Origin: an uncultured Ignavibacteria bacterium
Lineage (GTDB): Bacteria > Bacteroidota > Ignavibacteria > Tepidaquicellales > OLB5
Direction of reading: 5' to 3'
Assembly: GCA_937873695.1 (NCBI GenBank)
Contig: CALMYL010000017.1
Location: forward strand, 79,214-143,213
Length of the DNA: 64,000 bases
The notes under the pieces are model-generated. The model was not told the origin of the DNA. It did not search any database and saw nothing but the letters and a program-made list of their open reading frames with translations. The stretch's first letter is position 1, and every line of letters starts with the position of its first letter. Of this stretch, positions 38,116-47,216 are shown piece by piece. Position numbers and translations under genes: made by a program.

Positions 38116-40686
38116 TCATGGATTCAAAATCAGGAGATCGAATTTCTTATCTATCATTTCAGGCTCACCTGAAACGTTCTTTTTGTAGTCACCGTAACTC
38201 CACATTCTGGACTGATCACTGTAATGGGTGCTTACAGGCTGCCCTGATTGTCCGGTTGAGTTAATTGTTAAGGGATGATCTGTATCTGCCATATTGATCA
38301 GCATCCTCATGGATGCGCCGACTACAACATCAAAACTGCCTTTTTCTATAACATCGCTGAACCTGTATTCTGTATTGTTAATACTGGTCTGGTCACCCCC
38401 AACATCAAACGGTCCGATATTAAATGTTTTATCCAGCGCTTCAACAAATCCAAGCGGATGCCTGAATTTTATTGTATGTACTGAACCCCATTGCCATGTG
38501 TTCTTATCTCTGCCGGGGAATCTGTTTTTTAAAAATTCCACAGTCTGCGAAATGCTTTTTCTTACAATATCCCTTCGGCTTTCGGTGTTATCAGTAACTA
38601 CATTATCAAACCAAACATTATCCGGCTGCTTCATCAGTATTTCCAGCGAGCGGTAAGGTATATTCTGAATAGCGATAAAATCATTGAAAACGTTTGGTCC
38701 CAATTCATCTTCAAAAATATTTTTCACAAGAAATACAAGATAAGTATTATATATAAGCCCTGCAGCGTCGTTCTTGTTAAGATCACCGTTCCAGCTTTTA
38801 AGTTTATCAACTGCCCAAAGTGCATCCTCATCGTTAAAATTGTGGTCATCCTGCGTATCAGATCCAAGATCCTTCAGTATATCCAGGGCATAAGGTGATT
38901 GGTAACTGTTTTGAAGTATCTTAAAATCCTCTATATCAAAAATTGTTTTGCCTTCTATGAACTTTTTTATGCTGTTATATCTTGAAGATGGTTCCCACAG
39001 GTAAGAAATATAAAATTCCTCATTTGAGTCTTTGATCCAGTCAGACGGATTTGTATTTGCTGTGATCAGATAACCTTCCGGTGGATTGTATACCTCGGGC
39101 ATTTTTTCGAACTCAACATAACCTGTCCAGTTTATTTCACCTTCACCGGGGAAAATGTAACTGTAATCAATATTGGAATTGGTTTTTCTTACGGGAATTT
39201 TGCCGCCCGCTCTGTAACCGATATTTCCATTTATATCCGCATAAATAAAATTTTGTGCGGGCGCGCAATAATCTTTCAGTGAATTTTTGAATTCATCCCA
39301 ATTTTTTGCTGTGTTTATACCGTAGAAACATTTTACCTCATCGCTGTATTCAAAACCCGTCCAGCGGAAAGTCATAAGTTTATCTTTGTACGGATCTTCC
39401 GGGTTCTCCTGCATATCAGCGAATCCCCTGAATTTCAGTTCAGAAATGACCGGACCTATTTTTGTGGTCCTTACAATGAACTCGGTTTCCATGGAATCTT
39501 TAATGTAGATCTTTTCAACAATTGAATCTATTGCAACTGATTGATTGTTATATCTGTATTTACCGTTGTCAGCGGAATCGCGATCCAGAATAATGAAATC
39601 ATTGTCATCATTCATTAAATTTGTTAAGCCCCAGCTTATAAATTTATTATTTCCTATCACTATACCGGGGATACCCGGGAATGACATACCGCGAACATCC
39701 AGCGGGCCGCCTTTAAGATACAGCTCATACCATCTGGAAGGAGCCTGCAGTGCAAGGTGCGGGTCATTAGCAAGTAGCGGTTTTCCGGACATCGATCTGC
39801 TGCCCGATACCACCCATGAATTACTTCCTGTATGTGAAACGTTTATGTTAAAGAATTCACGGTAGTCACGGTTCATTTCAAAAAAATCTTTTCCCAAAAA
39901 TGAAACCTGTCTCAGGTATTTCGCATTGTCATTTTCAAGCATCCCTGTTTCTAACTTCTTCTTTCGTTTCTTCGGCGTTTCTGTTTCTTCATTAATGGAA
40001 GTGGAATCAGTTTCTACCGGTTCGGGTTTTTTGTATATGGTAATATTTGTATCAGGAAATATAAGAGCAGTTTTTTCTATGCCGGTTTTTTTGAGTACTT
40101 CACCCATGATATAGTCGGTATACCATGCAATATTCAGGTCCCAGCCCATCATTCTTGCAAGCATTAGTGAGTGTTCAGGCTTCCATGGCTCTGGTCTGTA
40201 ATTCATCGCGTCAAATTCTACAGGCATATTATCATAATGCGTTTCAATGAATTTGTTTACACCCGCAGTATAAGAAGTGAGTATTTGTTTTGATTCTGGG
40301 CTGATATTTTCGTACCAGGTGTAGGCAAACCTGTGTATACCTATAGTTCTGAACAGCTTATCAAATTCGATAACCTCTGAGCCAAAAATTTCAGAAAGTC
40401 TGCCCTGTGCAACTCTTCGGGTCAGGTCCATTTGCCACAATCTATCCTGAGCATGCAGATAACCTTCTGTAAAATAGGCATCTTCCTGATTTTGAGCAAA
40501 AATTGCAGGCACACCGAATTCATCAAAATACACCTTAACCTGCGATTTTAAGCCGGAAACGGCAATTTCACCGGATGTTGGATAGAATGATTTTTTGGAA
40601 AGATTATTAAAAAGTAATCCCAGGATAAGAATTGCGGGAATAAATATAATAATTGCACCAAGAAACGTTTTAACGTATTTATTCAT
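38116..40686 (-). CDS. Penicillin acylase family (S45) Ntn-hydrolase
   Basis: This 856-residue protein has an N-terminal membrane/signal segment (FLGAIIIFIPAILILGLLF) and the S45 layout: alpha-chain with EDAYFTEGYLHAQDRLWQMD, a linker rich in charged residues (about 220-260), then the beta-chain starting at the nucleophile Ser288 in HTGSNSWVV with the conserved LLANDPHL just after. Maturation is by self-cleavage before Ser288. Substrates in the family include acylated beta-lactams and acyl-homoserine lactones; here the substrate cannot be told. It is probably envelope-located. It precedes ksgA and mfd. Confidence 0.93.
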   Translation of the reverse strand: MNKYVKTFLGAIIIFIPAILILGLLFNNLSKKSFYPTSGEIAVSGLKSQVKVYFDEFGVPAIFAQNQEDAYFTEGYLHAQDRLWQMDLTRRVAQGRLSEIFGSEVIEFDKLFRTIGIHRFAYTWYENISPESKQILTSYTAGVNKFIETHYDNMPVEFDAMNYRPEPWKPEHSLMLARMMGWDLNIAWYTDYIMGEVLKKTGIEKTALIFPDTNITIYKKPEPVETDSTSINEETETPKKRKKKLETGMLENDNAKYLRQVSFLGKDFFEMNRDYREFFNINVSHTGSNSWVVSGSRSMSGKPLLANDPHLALQAPSRWYELYLKGGPLDVRGMSFPGIPGIVIGNNKFISWGLTNLMNDDNDFIILDRDSADNGKYRYNNQSVAIDSIVEKIYIKDSMETEFIVRTTKIGPVISELKFRGFADMQENPEDPYKDKLMTFRWTGFEYSDEVKCFYGINTAKNWDEFKNSLKDYCAPAQNFIYADINGNIGYRAGGKIPVRKTNSNIDYSYIFPGEGEINWTGYVEFEKMPEVYNPPEGYLITANTNPSDWIKDSNEEFYISYLWEPSSRYNSIKKFIEGKTIFDIEDFKILQNSYQSPYALDILKDLGSDTQDDHNFNDEDALWAVDKLKSWNGDLNKNDAAGLIYNTYLVFLVKNIFEDELGPNVFNDFIAIQNIPYRSLEILMKQPDNVWFDNVVTDNTESRRDIVRKSISQTVEFLKNRFPGRDKNTWQWGSVHTIKFRHPLGFVEALDKTFNIGPFDVGGDQTSINNTEYRFSDVIEKGSFDVVVGASMRMLINMADTDHPLTINSTGQSGQPVSTHYSDQSRMWSYGDYKKNVSGEPEMIDKKFDLLILNP

Positions 40687-40697
40687 TTAAATATATA

Positions 40698-40705
40698 CAA
40701 ATATA
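40698..40705 (-). promoter_or_regulatory. Candidate -7 element for the penicillin acylase gene
   Basis: On the minus strand TATATTTG matches TAnnTTTG and lies 11 bases upstream of the start codon in the divergent gap to the thioredoxin/TPR gene. No clear -33 element is visible. Confidence 0.25.
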
Positions 40706-40778
40706 ACCATATTACATTTGAACTTAAATTCTTATTTTCGCCTTATAATACCAAAGGAAAATACCGGAGAATAAAACA

Positions 40779-41891
40779 ATGAAAAAAGCAGCATTTTTGA
40801 TTGCCCTCTTTTTAATCAGCAGTACAGTATTTTCACAGATCGAATTTCAGAAGGGTTCTGTAGCGGAAGTTCTTGCGATGGCAAAGGCACAGAATAAACT
40901 TGTAATGGTTGATGTTATGACCGATTGGTGCAAATGGTGCATAGAACTTGACAATAAGGTTTATGCAAAAAAGGAAGTATCTGATTATGCGAACGCCTAC
41001 CAGATAAATTACAAGATTGACGCTGAAAAAGGAGAAGGCATTGATTTCGCGAAGAAATATAAAATACAGGGATTTCCTTCTATTTTATTCCTTGATGGTG
41101 ACGGAAATGAAGTTGACAGGGTTTATGGTTACGTTCCCGCCAAAGATTTCATGGAAATGATGCAGGACTATAACAAAGGCATCAATACATTTTCATACTT
41201 AAAGACTGAAGTCGAAAAGAATCCTTCGAATATTGAAGCTTCATTAAAACTTGCCGATAAGTATTCAATGTACAGTGAAATGGATAAGGCAAAGGAGTTA
41301 TTGAATAAAATTGTTGAAATGGACGGTTCTAATGCAGGCGGAAAAACCGATGATGCAAGATTCAGATTGGTTTTATTTACAGAAAAAGATGAAAAAGCCA
41401 AATTGCTTGAGGCTTTTATTGCCGATAATCCAAACAGTGATCAGCTGAAAGACGCATATGTTGCACTTTCAGAAACATACTATTATGATTTAAACGATTT
41501 GCCTTCATCAGAAAAATGGTTCAAAGAAACTTTGGGCAAATTCCCGAATGATGAGTTTGTGGGTTCAAGCTATGGGCAGTACATGAATCAGAGAGCAATT
41601 GCTCTGGCTGATAAAAAGTATACCAAAGAAGATTCATTGAAAGGTTTATTGAACATTGAAGGTTTTGTGAACGATAATAAAACAGGATTAAGCTATATTG
41701 AAACCGCACTTCAGTATGTTGCGGGTTCAGTTAATGAAGCAAGTTCCTATTATATTCAATCAAGATTGTACTTTAACCTTCAGGAATATGCTAAGGCAAA
41801 GGAATCAATTGATAAAGCAATAAAGATATTTGATAGAAAGCTGTACAGGGATGCCAGGGATAAAATAGAAAAGCAGTTAAGCCAGAAATAA
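40779..41891 (+). CDS. Exported thioredoxin-fold protein with TPR-like C-terminus
   Basis: This 370-residue protein has a signal peptide (MKKAAFLIALFLISSTVFSQ) and a thioredoxin-like domain at ~25-135 with the redox pair C51/C54 (DWCKWC) and the cis-Pro segment IQGFPSILF. The C-terminal half (about 150-365) has TPR-like helices (ASLKLADKYSMYSEMDKAKELL, YFNLQEYAKAKESIDKAIKI). It probably handles thiol reduction or disulfide exchange in the periplasm, with the repeats contacting clients. A GGAG ribosome-binding site precedes the start. The next gene starts one base after its stop. Confidence 0.88.
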   Translation: MKKAAFLIALFLISSTVFSQIEFQKGSVAEVLAMAKAQNKLVMVDVMTDWCKWCIELDNKVYAKKEVSDYANAYQINYKIDAEKGEGIDFAKKYKIQGFPSILFLDGDGNEVDRVYGYVPAKDFMEMMQDYNKGINTFSYLKTEVEKNPSNIEASLKLADKYSMYSEMDKAKELLNKIVEMDGSNAGGKTDDARFRLVLFTEKDEKAKLLEAFIADNPNSDQLKDAYVALSETYYYDLNDLPSSEKWFKETLGKFPNDEFVGSSYGQYMNQRAIALADKKYTKEDSLKGLLNIEGFVNDNKTGLSYIETALQYVAGSVNEASSYYIQSRLYFNLQEYAKAKESIDKAIKIFDRKLYRDARDKIEKQLSQK

Positions 41892-41892
41892 A

Positions 41893-42312
41893 ATGAAAAG
41901 GATTGCGCTTTTAGTTATAAAAGCCCTCTTTTTTGTTATACTGTTTTCTTTGATATACCAGATGGTTAACAGCTCGCTGGATATATATAACAATTTTGCA
42001 TATGATAAAGCTGTTTTAAGATATACCCCCTATGGATATGTGCCGCTGCTGGATAACCCGAATGATTACCGAAGCAGCAATGCTGATGTAAAGGGCGGTG
42101 ATTTTGTATATGTGGAAAACTGGGAATCAGCCGATAACGGAAGTATAGTTTTTGCAAAAGTAAGATCAAAGCTCAGCACGGGTTATGTGAACAGAAGGAT
42201 GCTGGTTGAAGCAAATATCAATGTAATGCCAATCATCTCTGTGCTGATTTTGAGTTTTTTGATTGTATTTGCTGTAAGGAAAATTTACTTGAGAATTCAT
42301 AATGCGTATTAA
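41893..42312 (+). CDS. Small membrane protein with a central SH3-like segment
   Basis: This 139-residue protein has an N-terminal membrane segment (about 5-27) and a second near the C-terminus (VMPIISVLILSFLIVFAV). The part between contains GDFVYVENWESADNGSIVFA and TGYVNRRMLVE, which resemble a bacterial SH3-type fold; that is inference. The family is not recognised. It is one base after the thioredoxin/TPR gene and 12 bases before purS. Confidence 0.72.
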   Translation: MKRIALLVIKALFFVILFSLIYQMVNSSLDIYNNFAYDKAVLRYTPYGYVPLLDNPNDYRSSNADVKGGDFVYVENWESADNGSIVFAKVRSKLSTGYVNRRMLVEANINVMPIISVLILSFLIVFAVRKIYLRIHNAY

Positions 42313-42324
42313 GGAAAGAAGAAA

Positions 42325-42579
42325 TTGTATTCAGCCAAGATAAAAGTAACACTTCGTAAGTCTATTCTGGATCCCCAGGGGAAAGCAGTTGAACACTCAA
42401 TTCAGAGCCTTGGATTCAATAACATACTTGATACCAGAATTGGGAAGTACATTGAACTGAAAATTGATACGGAATCTGATGAAGAGGCTCGGCTAATAAC
42501 AGATGAAGTATGCAGAAAACTTCTGGCGAACCAGGTGATGGAAGATTATGAATTTGAAATTGTCAGCGTAAATAAATAA
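42325..42579 (+). CDS. purS: Phosphoribosylformylglycinamidine synthase subunit PurS
   Basis: This 84-residue protein matches PurS ([55 protein letters not shown]). PurS forms a complex with PurQ and PurL that makes FGAM in purine synthesis. The only in-frame start giving the full domain is a TTG codon with an AGGAAAGAAG ribosome-binding region. purQ follows after 19 bases; purL is not in the window. Confidence 0.95.
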   Translation: MYSAKIKVTLRKSILDPQGKAVEHSIQSLGFNNILDTRIGKYIELKIDTESDEEARLITDEVCRKLLANQVMEDYEFEIVSVNK

Positions 42580-42598
42580 CAGGGCACAGGGCAGGTAT

Positions 42599-43285
42599 AT
42601 GAGTAAGGCAAAGTTTGGAGTAGTGGTTTTCCCCGGTTCCAATTGTGACCATGACGCATATAATACACTAAAGCACATTTTGAATCAGGATACAGAGTTT
42701 TTATGGCACAAAGAGAGCTCAATTGGTGACAGGAATGTTATAATAGTCCCCGGCGGTTTTTCCTACGGTGACTATTTGCGCTGCGGCGCCATAGCGCGAT
42801 TTTCGCCGATCATGAAAGATATTGTAAGGCATGCTTCAAATGGGGGAGTAGTTATAGGGATTTGCAACGGATTTCAGATACTTTGCGAATCCGGTTTATT
42901 GCCCGGCGCACTTTTGAGAAATGCAAGTTTGAAGTTTGTATGCAAAAATGTTACATTGAATATAGTTAACAAAAACACCATTTTTACAGGCGCTTATAAT
43001 AGCAGCCAAAGCGGCGGACCGGAAAAGATGATTATCCCGGTTGCCCACGGTGATGGCAACTATATTTGCGATAAAGATACACTGAAATCACTTAATGATA
43101 ACGCTCAGGTGGTATTCAGGTACGAAAATAATCCTAACGGGGCGATTGATGATATTGCCGGGATAATGAATAAGAACGGCAATGTACTTGGAATGATGCC
43201 TCACCCCGAAAGAGCCAGTGAAGACGCTGTAGGCTCAAGCGACGGAAGAAAATTATTCGAGAGTGTGATAAATTCCGTAAACTAG
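42599..43285 (+). CDS. purQ: Phosphoribosylformylglycinamidine synthase glutaminase subunit PurQ
   Basis: This 228-residue class I glutamine amidotransferase has the early [10 protein letters not shown] motif of PurQ, the nucleophile Cys89 in GICNGFQIL and the His202/Glu204 pair in MMPHPER. It supplies ammonia to PurL for FGAM formation. It lies directly after purS. Confidence 0.97.
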   Translation: MSKAKFGVVVFPGSNCDHDAYNTLKHILNQDTEFLWHKESSIGDRNVIIVPGGFSYGDYLRCGAIARFSPIMKDIVRHASNGGVVIGICNGFQILCESGLLPGALLRNASLKFVCKNVTLNIVNKNTIFTGAYNSSQSGGPEKMIIPVAHGDGNYICDKDTLKSLNDNAQVVFRYENNPNGAIDDIAGIMNKNGNVLGMMPHPERASEDAVGSSDGRKLFESVINSVN

Positions 43286-43297
43286 ACGTTATATAAA

Positions 43298-43390
43298 ATG
43301 TATACATCACTGGATGTTGCAGTAATAATGTTTGTAGCTGTTGTAACAATTTATTGCGCAGTAAAAATACTATTGAAAGTTTTTCATTAA
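43298..43390 (+). CDS. 30-residue single-span membrane ORF between purQ and tatA
   Basis: An ATG at 43298 opens a 30-codon frame ending TAA at 43390. The product begins MYTSLDVAVIMFVAVVTIYC and is one hydrophobic helix with a basic end (KILLKVFH). It lies 12 bases after purQ on the same strand, in a gene run with tight spacing. There is no clear ribosome-binding site, so it may be a real small protein or chance. Confidence 0.45.
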   Translation: MYTSLDVAVIMFVAVVTIYCAVKILLKVFH

Positions 43391-43396
43391 TAAATG

Positions 43397-43413
43397 TTCC
43401 GCGCAAAGCGGAA
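43397..43413 (+). promoter_or_regulatory. Hairpin in the tatA leader
   Basis: TTCCGC-GCAAA-GCGGAA forms a 6-bp stem 17 bases before the tatA start codon chosen here. It has no T-run, so it is more likely a leader structure than a terminator. Confidence 0.4.
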
Positions 43414-43429
43414 TAATGGAGCAAAAAAA

Positions 43430-43615
43430 ATGTTTGGATTAGGTCCGCAGGAAATTATTTTGATATGTATCGTAATACTTGTGCTCTTTGGTGCCAAAAA
43501 GATACCTGATCTTATGTCAGGTCTAGGAAAAGGCATGAGAGAATTCAAGAAGGCGTCGAGAGATATCGAATCAGAGATTAATAACGCCGCCGGCGATGAA
43601 AAGAAGCAAAGCTGA
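43430..43615 (+). CDS. tatA: Twin-arginine translocase subunit TatA/E
   Basis: This 61-residue protein has the TatA features: N-terminal [10 protein letters not shown], one membrane helix (ICIVILVLF), the GAKKIPDL hinge and an amphipathic helix ([18 protein letters not shown]). TatA forms the pore for export of folded proteins. An in-frame ATG at 43394 would add 12 residues across a hairpin; the ATG at 43430 follows GGAG closely and gives the usual N-terminus. A Tat-type substrate (amine oxidase) is encoded 3.6 kb downstream. Confidence 0.93.
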   Translation: MFGLGPQEIILICIVILVLFGAKKIPDLMSGLGKGMREFKKASRDIESEINNAAGDEKKQS

Positions 43616-43674
43616 GAAGAGTACTAGTATTAAGACCAATTAACCTGTAAGCTGGATATAATTTTTTGATAAAT

Positions 43675-45096
43675 ATGTATAATGATTACGCCGCTCTGCG
43701 GGCCGGACTTGATACCGGCAGGGTCTCCTGCAGGGATATTGTTGGGTTTTATCTGAATAATATAAACAAGGGGAAGCATATTAATGCTTTCCTTTTGGTT
43801 TTTAGTGAAGAAGCATTGAAAAGGGCTGATGAAGTTGATCAGAAACTAAAAGCCGGAACTGCCGGAAAACTGGCGGGAATGGTTATAGCTGTTAAGGATG
43901 TACTTTCATTGAAAGGATATACTCTAACATGTTCTTCCAGGATCCTGAAAAATTTAGAGGCATTATATACTGCGACAGCTATTCAGCGGCTTCTGGATGA
44001 AGATGCAATAATTATAGGTAAAACAAATTGCGATGAATTTGCAATGGGCTCATCCAACGAGAATTCCGCATACGGCAATGTTCTTAATCCTTTGGATAAT
44101 TCAAGGGTACCCGGCGGGTCATCAGGCGGCAGTGCTGCCGCTGTTGCAGCTGATATGTGTATGGTTTCGCTGGGCACAGATACGGGAGGCTCAATCCGCC
44201 AGCCTGCGGCTTTTTGCGGAATTTCAGGATTGAAGCCGACATACGGCAGAATTTCCAGATTTGGTTTGACTGCTTTTGCATCTTCATTTGATTCTATAGG
44301 GCCATTTGCCAAAAACATCCATGATGCCGCATTAGTTCTTGAAGTGATGGCGGGAAAAGATAAGAACGATTCAACTTCAGTTGACCACCGGGTTGAAAGT
44401 TATTCCATCGGACTTAATGACTTCAATCTGAAGGGAGCAAAGATCGGTGTTATTTCTGATCTTGATGAATCGGCTCTGCAGGTTGAGATAAAGGATACGC
44501 TTAACAGAACAATCGAAATGTTAAGATCAAAAGGCGCGCAGATAGTTGCAGTTGAACTTCCGAATCTCAAGTATTCAATTCAGGCATATTATATATTAAC
44601 TACCGCGGAAGCATCAAGCAATCTTGCCAGATTTGACGGGGCAAGATACGGCCTCAGAGCTAAGGACTCAGCTGTTCTGGAAGATATGTATGTGAATTCA
44701 AGAACTGAAGGATTTGGAGCTGAAGTTAAACGCCGTATAATGCTTGGGACATATGTGCTTTCACACGGTTATTATGACGCATATTACAGAAAAGCCCAGA
44801 AGGTGAGAAGATTAATTAAAGAAGATTTTCAGAGAGTGTTTAAGGAAACTGATTTTATACTGGCGCCAACTACACCAACAACAGCTTTCAAACTAGGCGA
44901 AAAAACAAACGACCCTTTGGCAATGTATCTGAACGATATTTATACCACTTCTTCCAATTTATCAGGTAATCCCGCCATCAGTATTCCGGCCGGTGAAGAT
45001 AGTTCAGGACTGCCCATTGGTTTACAGATAATTGGCAAAGATTTCGATGAAACAGGGATACTGAAGTTAGGGAACTGCATAATTTCGAACTCTTAA
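43675..45096 (+). CDS. gatA: Asp-tRNA(Asn)/Glu-tRNA(Gln) amidotransferase subunit A (amidase signature)
   Basis: This ~473-residue protein has the amidase-signature catalytic set: Lys in VIAVKDVLS, and the glycine/serine-rich VPGGSSGGSAAAVAAD followed by LGTDTGGSIRQPA with the cis-Ser and nucleophile Ser. ISGLKPTYGRISRFG and LPIGLQIIG are typical of GatA. It releases ammonia from glutamine to amidate misacylated tRNAs. A TTG three codons upstream (43666) is an alternative start. gatB and gatC are not in the window. Confidence 0.94.
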   Translation: MYNDYAALRAGLDTGRVSCRDIVGFYLNNINKGKHINAFLLVFSEEALKRADEVDQKLKAGTAGKLAGMVIAVKDVLSLKGYTLTCSSRILKNLEALYTATAIQRLLDEDAIIIGKTNCDEFAMGSSNENSAYGNVLNPLDNSRVPGGSSGGSAAAVAADMCMVSLGTDTGGSIRQPAAFCGISGLKPTYGRISRFGLTAFASSFDSIGPFAKNIHDAALVLEVMAGKDKNDSTSVDHRVESYSIGLNDFNLKGAKIGVISDLDESALQVEIKDTLNRTIEMLRSKGAQIVAVELPNLKYSIQAYYILTTAEASSNLARFDGARYGLRAKDSAVLEDMYVNSRTEGFGAEVKRRIMLGTYVLSHGYYDAYYRKAQKVRRLIKEDFQRVFKETDFILAPTTPTTAFKLGEKTNDPLAMYLNDIYTTSSNLSGNPAISIPAGEDSSGLPIGLQIIGKDFDETGILKLGNCIISNS

Positions 45097-45097
45097 A

Positions 45098-45406
45098 TTA
45101 CGCGTAATTGTTTACGTGGAATGACTCATATTCTTCAATACTTATAACTATCTTCTTTTTGAGCTGAAGATATGTCACTTCTACCGGATCACCCAAATAC
45201 CATTCTTTGCTTTTTTTGATCTTAAAATTTTTCAGAATATCAGCATCAAGTATACTCTTTACCTTGCTGAGATCTTCAGGATTATGAATAATAATTCCTC
45301 TTACTTCGCATTTGCCTGAGAACAGGAAATAATCAATTTTGAAATTGATAGAAATATTTTGCAAGGCAACGATAGCCTTTTTTAATTGTTCATTTGTCAT
45401 AATCAC
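45098..45406 (-). CDS. Small unrecognised protein, 102 residues
   Basis: The protein is soluble, basic and mixed alpha/beta (LKKAIVALQNISINFKIDYF, GKCEVRGIIIHNPEDLSKV, DPVEVTYLQLKKKIVISIEEY). There is no signal peptide and no family I recognise. It ends one base from the gatA stop in the opposite orientation. An alternative start is the second Met (MTNEQ), two codons in. It is accepted because the region has no other coding explanation, and codon use looks normal. Confidence 0.6.
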   Translation of the reverse strand: MIMTNEQLKKAIVALQNISINFKIDYFLFSGKCEVRGIIIHNPEDLSKVKSILDADILKNFKIKKSKEWYLGDPVEVTYLQLKKKIVISIEEYESFHVNNYA

Positions 45407-45521
45407 AAAAATACCTATTAAAATCCATATTTTAAAGAGAAAATTACGGTAAAGAGAGTCTAAAAAAAATGTTCGATTGACTAATTTCTTAATTTTTCAT
45501 TCATTATTATTGAAAATTCTG

Positions 45522-46091
45522 ATGAAAAAAATTAAAATAGTATGTATAGGCGGAAGTATGGAAATGAGGTCTTCCACTCTGGGCATACTGAAGTTTACAG
45601 CTGAAAAACTAAAAGAACTTGGCGCAGAAGTTTATGTTTCAGATATCCGGTCATTGAAGCTTCCTGTATTCAGTTATAAAACAATGAAAGCATTGAATAA
45701 CCCCGGGTTTGCAGGACTGGTGAAAAAAATCAGAACTGCTGACGGTCTGGTATTTGCTTCACCTGAGTACCATGGCTCAGTCAGCTCAGCTTTTAAAAAT
45801 GTAATAGATTACCTTGAGGTGCTATCTGCTGAGAAGCCTCCATATCTAAGTCTTAAGCCTGTTGGATGTATAGCTCTTGGAGGAGCGGAAAACGCCGGAT
45901 ATGCTACTTTGAACAGTATGATAAGTATTGTGCATAACCTAAGAGGAATTGCGGCTTCAAACAGTCTGGCTATTGGTTACGGCAGTTCGATTTTTGACAG
46001 CAAAGGCAGACTTAAGAACGAAGCAATAATAAAAAGGCTTAACAGGCTGGCAGAAGAAGTATACGTACTTTCGGAAAGACTCAGAGATTAA
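45522..46091 (+). CDS. NAD(P)H-dependent FMN reductase family protein
   Basis: Starting at Met 45522 (MKKIKIVCIGGSMEMRSS), this 189-residue flavodoxin-like protein has the FMN phosphate-binding loop GGSMEMRSST and the SPEYHGSVSSAFKNVIDYL segment typical of NADPH-dependent FMN/azo/quinone reductases. A longer frame from 45477 adds a hydrophobic leader without a good ribosome-binding site. It lies 27 bases before the ligand-gated channel gene and is probably co-transcribed with it and the amine oxidase gene. Confidence 0.9.
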   Translation: MKKIKIVCIGGSMEMRSSTLGILKFTAEKLKELGAEVYVSDIRSLKLPVFSYKTMKALNNPGFAGLVKKIRTADGLVFASPEYHGSVSSAFKNVIDYLEVLSAEKPPYLSLKPVGCIALGGAENAGYATLNSMISIVHNLRGIAASNSLAIGYGSSIFDSKGRLKNEAIIKRLNRLAEEVYVLSERLRD

Positions 46092-46118
46092 GATTTTTCT
46101 AAACTACTATATTGCTTA

Positions 46119-47210
46119 ATGAAGAAATTGTATTCACGAAAGAGGATCTACATCAGTCTTATACCGCTTGCGGCATTTTTTGTGTTAGCAGCCGGTGCAC
46201 TTTGGCAGAACAAAACGGAAAATGTTCAGAGGAAGGATTCGGCTGTTTTTAACGGAAGTTCTTTAAAGGAAGTTAAGAAAGATAGTCCGGAAAGTGAGAT
46301 GACTGATGAGGATGAAAACAGTACAGTACCTGATACAGTGAAGATAGGGGCATATTTGTTTTCATTGTATGATATGGACTTTCCGGGCAACAAACTGAAT
46401 GTTGATTTTTATCTGTGGTATAATACAAAAAAAGACAGCATGTCTTTGCTGGAAAATCTTGAGATCATAAATTCAACTGAGATCAATAAATCTTATGAAA
46501 TGAATGAAAAACGCGGTGATATCTATTTTCATTCAGTAAGGATAAGTACACAGATAAAGGAACAATGGGAAGTGAATAATTTTCCATTCGATAAACAGCT
46601 GATCGAGATCAAGATTGAAGATTTTGATAAAGATAATACCAAAATGGTTTTTGTTGCAGATACGGCCGCCAGCAAAATAGATAAAGATGTTCATCTGGAC
46701 GGCTGGAAGATAAAAGACTTTGATATAAAAATAGATGATCATACATACGAAACAAACTACGGCGATCCGGATATACCGCTGGATGAATACTCTTCTTTTT
46801 CGCGGGCAACACTTCAGTTTACTCTTGAAAGGGAAGGCAAGGGCCTTTTCTTTAAACTGTTTATTGGGTTATTTATTTCTGTTCTTATCTCTTTGCTTAC
46901 GTTTTTTGTAAATCCGCTTGATCTTGATCCAAGATTCGGGCTTTCGGTAGGTGCAATATTTGCTGCAATAGCCAGTCAGTATGTGATAACTTCAACATTG
47001 CCGCAGAATGAAAGTTTGACGCTGGTAGATATCCTGCATGATGTTTCATTTATTTTTATTTTCCTGTGCATATTGGTTTCTACAATATCCCTTCATTATA
47101 TGAAGGCCGGCAAGGAATTATTTTCACGAAAACTGGACAGGTACAGTTTCTTTATTTTTGCCATTTTGTACCTGGTTTTGATTTTTTACTTTGTAGGTAA
47201 AGCAATCTAA
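46119..47210 (+). CDS. Pentameric ligand-gated ion channel homologue (Cys-loop superfamily, GLIC/ELIC-like)
   Basis: This 363-residue protein has an N-terminal hydrophobic segment (IYISLIPLAAFFVLAAGALW), a beta-rich extracellular region at ~72-240 with the superfamily hallmark FPFDKQ (155-160, preceded by W150), and four C-terminal helices: M1 ~243-264, M2 ~272-292, M3 ~304-328, M4 ~341-361. Like other prokaryotic members it lacks the disulfide loop. Aligned without gaps to GLIC M2 from memory (anchored on the LP after M2), it has Asp270 near -2', Gly at 2' and 6' and Phe at 9'. It should form a five-subunit ion channel opened by an extracytoplasmic ligand; ion and ligand are unknown. It is 6 bases upstream of a Tat-exported amine oxidase. 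Confidence 0.82.
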   Translation: MKKLYSRKRIYISLIPLAAFFVLAAGALWQNKTENVQRKDSAVFNGSSLKEVKKDSPESEMTDEDENSTVPDTVKIGAYLFSLYDMDFPGNKLNVDFYLWYNTKKDSMSLLENLEIINSTEINKSYEMNEKRGDIYFHSVRISTQIKEQWEVNNFPFDKQLIEIKIEDFDKDNTKMVFVADTAASKIDKDVHLDGWKIKDFDIKIDDHTYETNYGDPDIPLDEYSSFSRATLQFTLEREGKGLFFKLFIGLFISVLISLLTFFVNPLDLDPRFGLSVGAIFAAIASQYVITSTLPQNESLTLVDILHDVSFIFIFLCILVSTISLHYMKAGKELFSRKLDRYSFFIFAILYLVLIFYFVGKAI

Positions 47211-47216
47211 TAAAAT

